DNA of 48,112 nucleotides from Beijerinckiaceae bacterium (GTDB lineage: Bacteria; Pseudomonadota; Alphaproteobacteria; Rhizobiales; Beijerinckiaceae), in NCBI GenBank assembly GCA_947475995.1, contig CANJNI010000034.1, positions 1 through 48,112 on the forward strand, given 5' to 3'. Below the pieces are notes generated by a model that saw only the letters and a program-made list of their open reading frames with translations, was not told where the DNA came from and searched no databases. The position numbers were made by a program, and so were the translations under genes. Numbering within the stretch: the stretch's first letter is position 1; each line of letters starts with the position of its first letter. Shown in pieces: positions 1 to 6,238 of this stretch.

Positions 1-1
1 A

Positions 2-16
2 CCCCGCCAAACGGGG
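2..16. terminator. Short GC hairpin at window edge
   Basis: CCCCG (2-6) pairs perfectly with CGGGG (12-16) around a CCAAA loop. There is no T-run on the visible side, and the gene it might serve lies outside the window. It could be a terminator end or part of the leader that follows. Confidence 0.25.
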
Positions 17-59
17 GACGCGACTTAAAGCAACGACGGACCGGGCTTTTTCGTCTCTG

Positions 60-367
60 CCAGATTTCCAAGACTGGCGTACCGAAGAGGCTTGTCTTTC
101 TTGCCGGGCGTGCGGACGGGGACCCAATCCCTTTCCAAACGAAGGCCACGAATGCCCATGCTGGCTTATCGCCAACGTGGTCGGTCGTGTCCGACGGCGC
201 AGCACCCGACGGGGTTCACGCTGCCGATCATATCGGCTGCGCGGATGCTCGTCATGGACGGCGATCGAACGAACGTCTCGTTTCCAACGCGCGGCGCAGC
301 GGCTTCGTCTCCACCTTCCTTTGTTTTTCACAAGGCGCGATGACCGTGCCCTTGGGGGGATGCCGCG
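60..367 (+). promoter_or_regulatory. Candidate speF-type leader RNA of ornithine decarboxylase
   Basis: About 300 bases without a credible gene precede the ornithine decarboxylase. The stretch can fold: 144-150 pairs with 176-182 (7 bp, one G-U), with an inner stem 162-165/171-174, and CAAGG 331-335 pairs with CCTTG 350-354, ending at the GGGGGG ribosome binding site (354-359). A structured cis-regulatory RNA called the speF motif is known upstream of this decarboxylase type in alphaproteobacteria. Position and partner gene fit, but I matched it by context and folding, not by covariance model, and the 5' boundary is a guess. Confidence 0.45.
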
Positions 368-375
368 ATGACTGA
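340..375 (+). other. Possible 11-codon leader ORF overlapping the decarboxylase start
   Basis: ATG at 340 opens a frame of 11 codons (MTVPLGGCRDD) closed by TGA at 373-375, eight bases past the decarboxylase ATG at 368 and in another frame. An AAGG (332-335) lies upstream. Its reading frame covers the hairpin 331-354 and the decarboxylase ribosome binding site, so its translation could open that site. Such short frames also arise by chance in GC-rich DNA. Confidence 0.25.
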
Positions 376-1510
376 ACGCATTCAGGACTTCCTGCGCCAG
401 CGACGTCTCGAAGGCCGTGACGATGGCCCGTGCCTCGTTCTCGATCTCGATGTCGTGCGCGACAATTATGCCGCCTTCGCGACAGCTTTGCCCGACACGC
501 GCGTATTCTACGCCGTGAAGGCCAATCCTGCGCCGGAAGTGCTCAGCCTGCTGGCCAAACTCGGCTCGTGCTTCGACGCGGCTTCCGTGGTCGAAATCGA
601 GCAGGTGCTGGCCGCCGGCGCGACGCCCGACCGCATCAGCTTCGGCAACACGATCAAGAAGGAACGCGATGTTGCGCGCGCCTATGCGCTCGGCATCCGT
701 CTCTTCGCGGTCGATTGCGAGGCGGAAGTGGAGAAGATCGCCCGCGCCGCTCCTGGTTCGCGCGTCTTCTGTCGCATCCTGTGCGACGGCGCCGGCGCAG
801 AATGGCCGTTGTCCCGCAAGTTCGGCTGCGTGCCCGAAATGGCGCCGCGCGTGCTCGAACTCGCGCACCGTCTGGGCCTCACGGCCTACGGAATCTCGTT
901 CCACGTCGGCTCGCAGCAGCGCAATCCGCGCATGTGGGACGGCGCGCTGAAGTCGTCTGCGGACATCTTCCGGGACCTCGCCGAACGCGGCATCCATCTG
1001 TCGATGGTGAACCTCGGCGGCGGCTTCCCGACCAAGTACCTGAAGGACGTGCCGGCCGTGAAAGCTTACGGCCAGTCGATCTTCCGGTCGCTCCGCAAGC
1101 ACTTCGGCAACAAGATTCCGGAGACGATCATCGAGCCGGGTCGCGGCATGGTGGGCAGCGCCGGCATCATCGAGGCGGAAGTGGTTCTGATCTCCAGGAA
1201 GTCGGAGCAGGACACGGTGAAGTGGGTCTATCTCGACATCGGCAAGTTCAACGGACTGGCCGAGACCATGGACGAGATGATCCGTTATCCGATCCGCACC
1301 GAGTTCGATGAGGACGACAAGGAACTGTGCATCGTGGCGGGTCCGACCTGCGACTCCGTCGATGTGCTGTACGAAAAGGACCCCTACCCGCTTCCGGTCA
1401 GTCTTGAGATCGGCGCGAAGGTTCTGTTCGAAGGTACGGGCGCCTACACGACGACCTATTCGGCCGTCGGGTTCAACGGCTTCCCGCCGCTCAAGTCCTA
1501 CGTCATCTGA
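368..1510 (+). CDS. Ornithine/lysine decarboxylase, fold type III (PLP)
   Basis: A pyridoxal-phosphate decarboxylase of the eukaryotic-like, alanine-racemase-fold family that turns ornithine into putrescine (some members also take lysine). It is 380 residues, normal for the family. Visible motifs: the PLP lysine K51 in FYAVKAN, HVGSQ at 179-183, the glycine loop NLGGGF at 215-220, the phosphate-binding EPGRG at 256-260, and GPTCDSVD at 325-332 carrying the active-site cysteine. The start ATG 368 follows a GGGGGG ribosome binding site at 354-359. Homospermidine synthase, which uses putrescine, lies 0.9 kb downstream, so ornithine is the likely substrate. Expression is probably controlled by the structured leader upstream. 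Symbol left blank because speF, odc and ldc are all used for this type. Confidence 0.93.
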   Translation: MTERIQDFLRQRRLEGRDDGPCLVLDLDVVRDNYAAFATALPDTRVFYAVKANPAPEVLSLLAKLGSCFDAASVVEIEQVLAAGATPDRISFGNTIKKERDVARAYALGIRLFAVDCEAEVEKIARAAPGSRVFCRILCDGAGAEWPLSRKFGCVPEMAPRVLELAHRLGLTAYGISFHVGSQQRNPRMWDGALKSSADIFRDLAERGIHLSMVNLGGGFPTKYLKDVPAVKAYGQSIFRSLRKHFGNKIPETIIEPGRGMVGSAGIIEAEVVLISRKSEQDTVKWVYLDIGKFNGLAETMDEMIRYPIRTEFDEDDKELCIVAGPTCDSVDVLYEKDPYPLPVSLEIGAKVLFEGTGAYTTTYSAVGFNGFPPLKSYVI

Positions 1511-1550
1511 CGCAGGAGCCTGCGCGACACAGTCGCGTCATGAGCCTCTC

Positions 1551-1573
1551 CTCTCCCGGCTGCGCCGGGAGAG
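1551..1573. repeat. REP-like perfect palindrome after the decarboxylase
   Basis: A perfect 10-bp stem, CTCTCCCGGC (1551-1560) with GCCGGGAGAG (1564-1573), closes on a TGC loop. A second hairpin, CCCCTG 1601-1606 with CAGGGG 1613-1618, follows. Together they resemble the dispersed ctctcccg..gagag intergenic repeats of alphaproteobacteria. No T-run is present, so a role in mRNA 3'-end stability or termination is only possible. Confidence 0.55.
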
Positions 1574-1600
1574 CCGAAATCCTTCCACAGTCCCGGACGG

Positions 1601-1618
1601 CCCCTGCGCGAGCAGGGG
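1601..1618. repeat. Second hairpin of the REP-like composite
   Basis: CCCCTG 1601-1606 pairs with CAGGGG 1613-1618 around CGCGAG. It lies 26 bases upstream of the ribosome binding site of the acetyltransferase gene and forms one unit with the palindrome at 1551-1573. Confidence 0.4.
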
Positions 1619-1655
1619 TGCGAGGGTCGTCTTGTCCATCCTCACGGAGACGAAG

Positions 1656-2279
1656 ATGACCGCGATGAACCTTGTTGCGCCTCGCGCAGATCAGTTTCAG
1701 GCCAGCGCCGCCGTCACGGCGGACGAACGCGCGCGCCTGCGCATTTCCGACGAGACCGCCGCCGACATAGAGGCGCGCGAGCGGCTGCTCGACGCCGCTT
1801 TCGGGCCGTCGCGTTTCGCCAAGTCGTCCGAGCGGCTGCGCGTAGGCCGCGCGCCTGCACGCGGGCTCGCCCTGTCGGCGCATCTCGACGGTGAACTCGT
1901 CGGGACGATCCGCCTGTGGCATATCGCGTCTCAATCGGGCCATGCAGCGCTGCTGCTCGGCCCGGTAGCGGTTTCGGCGGCGAAGCAGTCGCTTGGAATC
2001 GGCGGCGCGTTGATCCGCGAGGCGCTGGAGCGCGCCCGCGCGCGCGGCCACAAGGCGGTGATTCTGGTGGGCGACGAGCCTTATTATCGCCGCTTCGGAT
2101 TCGAGCGTCGTCATACGCTGGCGCTCGACATGCCGGGTCCGGTCGATCCTGCGCGGTTCCTCGGCCTTGAGCTTGAGGCGGGCGCGCTGGACGGCGCGTC
2201 CGGACTGCTGCGCCCCACCGGCCCGCGCGGCCAGAGGCTGCGCGCCGCACGCACGGCGCGGCTCGCCCGCGCAGCCTGA
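1656..2279 (+). CDS. GNAT-family N-acetyltransferase (YhbS-like)
   Basis: A 207-residue acetyltransferase with the acetyl-CoA pyrophosphate-binding motif QSLGIGGAL at residues 111-119 and the following helix ALERARARGHK; the segment GDEPYYRRFGF is typical of the YhbS-like group. The first 40 residues and an Arg/Ala-rich tail of about 30 residues lie outside the core fold. ATG 1656 is chosen because ACGGAGA (1644-1650) is well spaced; ATG 1665 is an alternative. The acceptor substrate cannot be read from sequence. Its place between ornithine decarboxylase and homospermidine synthase, on the same strand, makes a polyamine or a polyamine-related amine a reasonable but unproven candidate. Confidence 0.85.
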   Translation: MTAMNLVAPRADQFQASAAVTADERARLRISDETAADIEARERLLDAAFGPSRFAKSSERLRVGRAPARGLALSAHLDGELVGTIRLWHIASQSGHAALLLGPVAVSAAKQSLGIGGALIREALERARARGHKAVILVGDEPYYRRFGFERRHTLALDMPGPVDPARFLGLELEAGALDGASGLLRPTGPRGQRLRAARTARLARAA

Positions 2280-2321
2280 CCTACGCCTCCGCAACTGTCG
2301 GAAAGGCGATCTTGACCCAGG

Positions 2322-2349
2322 TGTCGCGGTCTGTTTGATGACCGCGACA
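2322..2349 (+). terminator. Strong hairpin upstream of homospermidine synthase
   Basis: TGTCGCGGTC (2322-2331) and GACCGCGACA (2340-2349) form a perfect 10-bp stem with an 8-base loop, followed by TTTCGC. It lies 43 bases after the acetyltransferase stop and 62 bases before the synthase ATG. It may terminate transcription partly or act in the synthase 5' leader; the T-tract is weak. Confidence 0.5.
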
Positions 2350-2411
2350 TTTCGCGAAGGCAGTCCTGTGCGACGCCCGACGCCTCACTCATAAAAATCG
2401 TGGAGTTGCTT

Positions 2412-3845
2412 ATGTCCCAGTGGCCCGTGCATGGCCGTATTGAAGGCGCGATCGTGATGATCGGCTTCGGATCCATCGGCAAGGGAACGCTGCCGCTGAT
2501 CGAGCGCCATTTCGAGTTCGACAAGAAGCGTTTCGTGGTCATCGACCCGAACGACAAGGACCGCGCTCTGCTCGACGAGCGTGGAATCCGCTTCGAACAG
2601 GTTACGCTGACGCGCGAGAATTTCCGCGATGTCCTGAAGCCCTTGCTGACGGCCGGCAAGGGCCAGGGCTTCTGCGTCAACCTGTCGGTGGACACGTCCT
2701 CGCTCGCCATCATGGAATTCTGCCGCGAGATCGGCGCGCTTTACATCGACACCGTCGTCGAGCCGTGGCCGGGCTTCTATTACGACAAGAACATGGACAC
2801 GGGCCTGCGCACCAACTACGCGCTGCGCGAAACCGTGCAGGAAGCCCGCCGCCGTAATCCGGGCGGCAGCACCGCTGTATCCTGCTGCGGAGCAAACCCC
2901 GGCATGGTGTCGTGGTTCGTCAAGCAGGCGCTGGTCAATCTCGCGAACGACCTTGGCGACAAGGGAACGGAGCCGAAGACAAAGGCCGAATGGGCAGCGC
3001 TTGCCCAGCGGCTCGGCGTCAAGGGCGTCCACATTGCCGAGCGCGACACCCAGCGCGCCAGGCAGCCGAAGCCGCTCGACGTCTTCGTCAACACATGGTC
3101 CGTCGAAGGTTTTCTGTCGGAAGGAATGCAGCCCGCCGAACTCGGCTGGGGCACGCACGAAAAGTGGATGCCCGGCAATGCGTCGACGCACACGTTCGGC
3201 TGTGGCGCGGCGATCTACATCAACCAGCCCGGCGCCAACACGCGCGTGCGCTCATGGACGCCGACGCCCGGCCCGCAGTTCGGCTTTCTGGTGACGCATA
3301 ACGAGGCCATCTCGATTGCGGATTACTACACGGTGCGCGATGCGTCAGGTCAGGCGGTGTATCGCCCGACCTGTCACTACGCCTATCATCCGTGCAACGA
3401 CGCCGTCCTGTCTCTGCATGAAATGTTCGGCCGCGCCGGCAAGATGCAGGAAGAGCATCACATTCTGGGCGAAGCGGAAATTCTCGACGGCATCGACGAA
3501 CTGGGCGTGCTGCTCTACGGCCACGGCAAGAACGCCTACTGGTATGGTTCGCAATTGTCGGTGGAGGAAACCCGCCGCATCGCCCCTTACCAGAACGCGA
3601 CCGGCATGCAGGTGACGTCCGCCGTTCTGGCCGGCATGGTCTGGGCGCTGGAAAATCCGAACGCCGGCATCGTTGAAGCCGACGAGATGGACTTCCGCCG
3701 CTGCCTCGAAGTGCAGACGCCCTATCTCGGGCCCGTCATCGGTGCTTACACCGACTGGACGCCGCTCACCGATCGTCCCGGGTTCTTCCCCGAAGACATC
3801 GACCCCAGCGACCCGTGGCAGTTCCGCAACGTGCTGGTAAGATAA
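2412..3845 (+). CDS. hss: Homospermidine synthase (EC 2.5.1.44)
   Basis: NAD-dependent enzyme that joins two putrescines into sym-homospermidine, the main long polyamine of many Hyphomicrobiales. It is 477 residues long, the same length I recall for the crystallised Blastochloris viridis enzyme, and its key residues fall at the same recalled numbers: D94, E117, N162, W229 (cation-pi tryptophan), H296 and E298. The Rossmann glycine motif GFGSIGKG is at 18-25. ATG 2412 is chosen over GTG 2400 because GGAG (2402-2405) is correctly spaced and the length then matches the family. The decarboxylase 0.9 kb upstream supplies putrescine, so the block encodes a complete ornithine-to-homospermidine route. 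Confidence 0.96.
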   Translation: MSQWPVHGRIEGAIVMIGFGSIGKGTLPLIERHFEFDKKRFVVIDPNDKDRALLDERGIRFEQVTLTRENFRDVLKPLLTAGKGQGFCVNLSVDTSSLAIMEFCREIGALYIDTVVEPWPGFYYDKNMDTGLRTNYALRETVQEARRRNPGGSTAVSCCGANPGMVSWFVKQALVNLANDLGDKGTEPKTKAEWAALAQRLGVKGVHIAERDTQRARQPKPLDVFVNTWSVEGFLSEGMQPAELGWGTHEKWMPGNASTHTFGCGAAIYINQPGANTRVRSWTPTPGPQFGFLVTHNEAISIADYYTVRDASGQAVYRPTCHYAYHPCNDAVLSLHEMFGRAGKMQEEHHILGEAEILDGIDELGVLLYGHGKNAYWYGSQLSVEETRRIAPYQNATGMQVTSAVLAGMVWALENPNAGIVEADEMDFRRCLEVQTPYLGPVIGAYTDWTPLTDRPGFFPEDIDPSDPWQFRNVLVR

Positions 3846-3852
3846 GGCCCAA

Positions 3853-3879
3853 ACGGCGGCGCTCACGCAGCGCCGCCGT
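3853..3879. terminator. Terminator-like hairpin after hss
   Basis: ACGGCGGCGCT (3853-3863) pairs perfectly over 11 bp with AGCGCCGCCGT (3869-3879), loop CACGC. It starts 8 bases after the hss stop and lies before the next gene. There is no T-run, so termination is likely but not certain. Confidence 0.6.
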
Positions 3880-3908
3880 CGGATGAAACAACAATATTGG
3901 AGGAAACC

Positions 3909-4928
3909 ATGAGGCGATTTGCCTGTGCGAGCCTGTTTGCGCTGTCGTTGTCCACGAGCGCCCTTGCGGCCGATCAGGCCCTCATCGACGCGGCTAGGAA
4001 GGAAGGCGAGGTCAACTGGTACACGTCGCAGATCGTCAACCAGTTCGTCATTCCGGCGAAGGACGCCTTCGAGAAGAAATACGGCCTCAAGGTCAATTAC
4101 ATTCGCGGCGACGCCAGCGATCTCGTGCTTCGCATCACCAATGAAGCGCGCGCCGGAAAAGTGCAGGCCGACGCCTATGACGGCACGGCGACTTCGGCCG
4201 GATTGAAGAAAGAAGGCCTCGCCCTCAAATGGACGCCTGCCGAGGCCGCGAGGCTCGGCAAGGATTACAATGATCCGGATGGCTTCTGGGTCGGGACGAA
4301 TCTTTACGTCCTGACGCCGGGCTTCAACACGCAGCTTGTGAAGAAGGGCACGGAGCCGCGCACCCTGCAGGACCTGCTCGATCCCAAATGGAAGGGCAAG
4401 ATGGCCTGGGCGACAACGCCCAATTCATCGGCCGCAGCGGGCTTCATCGGGCTCGTGCTGGCCGAAATGGGCGAGGAGAAAGGCACGGCCTATCTGCGCG
4501 ATCTCGCCAAACAGAACATCGCCTCGATGAGCGTGGCGGCGCGGCAGGTGCTGGATCAGGTGATCGCCGGCGAATATTCCATCGCGCTGCAGATCTTCAA
4601 CCATCACACGATCATCAGCGCGCAGCAGGGCGCACCCTCCGACTGGATTCCCATGAACCCCGCCATGGGCGTTCTGTCTGTGGCGGGCGTCACGAAGGAC
4701 GCGCCGCACCCGAACGCCGCAAAGCTGCTCGTGGATTTTCTGATTTCGCCCGAAGGCCAGCAGGTTTACGGCAAGGCCGGTTATATTCCGGTCGATCCGA
4801 ACGTTCCGGCCATTGACGACAAGCTGCGCCCGGACGGCAAGAATTTCCGCGCCATTTTCTTCACGCCGGAAGCCATCGACGCGGCCATGCCGAAATGGAC
4901 GAAGATTTATAACGACATCTTTCGCTAG
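3909..4928 (+). CDS. ABC transporter periplasmic solute-binding protein (family 1, Fe3+-type)
   Basis: A 339-residue periplasmic binding protein with a clear signal peptide (MRRFACASLFALSLSTSALA, cut before ADQ). The body resembles the FbpA/AfuA group of family 1 binding proteins: EGEVNWYTSQ near the N-terminus, FEKKYGLKVNYIRGD, and LLVDFLISPEGQQVYGKAGYIP near the C-terminus. Such proteins bind ferric iron, phosphonates or other small ligands, and the ligand is not readable here. ATG 3909 follows GGAGGA (3900-3905). No permease or ATPase gene is adjacent, so it is an orphan or works with a transporter encoded elsewhere. It follows hss after a hairpin, so it is probably a separate unit. Confidence 0.87.
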   Translation: MRRFACASLFALSLSTSALAADQALIDAARKEGEVNWYTSQIVNQFVIPAKDAFEKKYGLKVNYIRGDASDLVLRITNEARAGKVQADAYDGTATSAGLKKEGLALKWTPAEAARLGKDYNDPDGFWVGTNLYVLTPGFNTQLVKKGTEPRTLQDLLDPKWKGKMAWATTPNSSAAAGFIGLVLAEMGEEKGTAYLRDLAKQNIASMSVAARQVLDQVIAGEYSIALQIFNHHTIISAQQGAPSDWIPMNPAMGVLSVAGVTKDAPHPNAAKLLVDFLISPEGQQVYGKAGYIPVDPNVPAIDDKLRPDGKNFRAIFFTPEAIDAAMPKWTKIYNDIFR

Positions 4929-4936
4929 CCGCTTCC

Positions 4937-5016
4937 CGTCATCGCGAGCGAAGCGACGCGATCCACTCCGTGAATACAGGTGGATTGCCTCGCTTTAACT
5001 TCGCGGTGGCGACGGA
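4937..5016. repeat. Dispersed palindromic repeat, copy 1
   Basis: An imperfect long inverted repeat: 4937-4966 (starting CGTCATCGCGAGCG, ending GATCCAC) is answered by 4980-5016. It fills the gap between the convergent solute-binding protein and corA genes. The left arm closely matches the complement of the right arm of the copy at 19605-19688. This is the kind of intergenic repeat common in Bradyrhizobium-like genomes. Confidence 0.6.
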
Positions 5017-5021
5017 ACGGC

Positions 5022-6026
5022 TCAGAACCAGCCGCGCTTGCGGAAATAGATCACCGGAACCATTGCGGTGATCACCATGAGTCCCAACGCCATCGGATAG
5101 CCATACTGGAAATCCAGCTCCGGCATGTGCTTGAAGTTCATGCCGTAGATCGACGCGACCAGCGTCGGCGGCATGAGGCATACGGCGGCGATCGAGAAGA
5201 TCTTGATGATCTGGTTCTGCTCGAGATTGATGAGGCCCAGCGTGGCGTCGAGCATGAAGTTGATCTTGTTCGTCAGATAGGACGTGTGATCCGTGAGCGC
5301 CGTGATGTCGCGCAGGTTCGTGCGAACGCGCGCGCGCGCTTCCTTGTTGGCGCTGTCGTCGGTCTCGAACACTGCGGCGTGGTAGGTCAGGACGCGGTTG
5401 AGGCTGACCAGGCTTTCGCGGATCATAGACAGAAGATCGCCCTCGCGGCCGATGTCCACAAGGGCTTTCTGGAAATCGCGACTCTTGGTGGCGCGGCCTT
5501 TCTTGTCGTCGTGGCGAAACACTTCGCGCGAGATCGCTTCGATCTTGAGCCCCACGCGCTCCAGCGCGTCAGCAAGACGGTCGATCAGCGCCTCGATCAG
5601 ACCGATCATGATCTGCTCGCCCGTGCTGCACGGCACGGTTCCGGGACGCTGGGCGCGCATGGCAAAGGTTAGAAAAGGCCGCGGCTCCGCATAGCGCACG
5701 GTGATGAGCGTCGTATCCTTCAGGATAAGCGTCACTGGCGACGTCATCGGGTCGTCCATGTCCATATGGACGATGGACGTAAAGGTCATGAACTCCGCGC
5801 CGTTCTCGTTATAGAGACGCGAAGACACCTCGATTTCCTGCATTTCTTCGCGCGTCGGAATTGAAATGCCGACGATCTGCTCGACGAAGCGGTCTTCCTG
5901 CGGGGTCGGGTTGTAAAGGTCGAGCCAGGGGATCGGCTGTGACGGCATGACGGATTTCGCCGCATCCATCACATCGATGTCGCGAGGCACCAGCTGTTCG
6001 TTGTCGCGTATGTAGACGCGCAGCAT
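5022..6026 (-). CDS. corA: Magnesium/divalent metal channel CorA
   Basis: Inner-membrane Mg2+ (also Co2+/Ni2+) channel. It has 334 residues, close to the usual length: a long acidic and helical cytoplasmic domain, then two C-terminal membrane segments. The family signature YGMNF is at 294-298, just after the first membrane helix, followed by the periplasmic loop (KHMPELDFQYG), a second helix and a short basic tail (RKRGWF). ATG 6026 (MLRVYIRD) is preferred; a TTG seven codons upstream is a weaker choice. The 212-base gap upstream holds a 7-bp hairpin at 6060-6076. Nothing in the sequence shows whether it is co-transcribed with the oxidoreductase gene upstream. Confidence 0.93.
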   Translation of the reverse strand: MLRVYIRDNEQLVPRDIDVMDAAKSVMPSQPIPWLDLYNPTPQEDRFVEQIVGISIPTREEMQEIEVSSRLYNENGAEFMTFTSIVHMDMDDPMTSPVTLILKDTTLITVRYAEPRPFLTFAMRAQRPGTVPCSTGEQIMIGLIEALIDRLADALERVGLKIEAISREVFRHDDKKGRATKSRDFQKALVDIGREGDLLSMIRESLVSLNRVLTYHAAVFETDDSANKEARARVRTNLRDITALTDHTSYLTNKINFMLDATLGLINLEQNQIIKIFSIAAVCLMPPTLVASIYGMNFKHMPELDFQYGYPMALGLMVITAMVPVIYFRKRGWF

Positions 6027-6059
6027 TCTTCGTACCCCGCATTCCAAGCCGCATGAGCG

Positions 6060-6076
6060 GCGCTTGCGTCAAGCGC
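6060..6076. other. Hairpin upstream of corA
   Basis: GCGCTTG (6060-6066) and CAAGCGC (6070-6076) form a perfect 7-bp stem with a 3-base loop, 34 bases before the corA start on the minus strand. The rest of the gap 6027-6238 shows no gene. It could be a terminator of the upstream gene without a T-run, or a leader element; there is no evidence to choose. Confidence 0.3.
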
Positions 6077-6238
6077 GTGTTTCGATGGCTGATCCCAGCA
6101 GTGACTGATGGACCCCGGTCGCGCCGCCTTCGGGAAGACCCGGAATGGCAATTCGGTCGAGCTCAGAACGGCCATTGCCAGCAATGTTGCGGCGCGTCAA
6201 CCGCAAAATGTCCGGGCCCCGGCGAAAGCCCCTGAAGC

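Noticed and set aside
92-343. Small frames in the first 340 bases
   Set aside because: Arg/Pro-rich products in several overlapping frames without good ribosome sites; the stretch fits a structured leader better.
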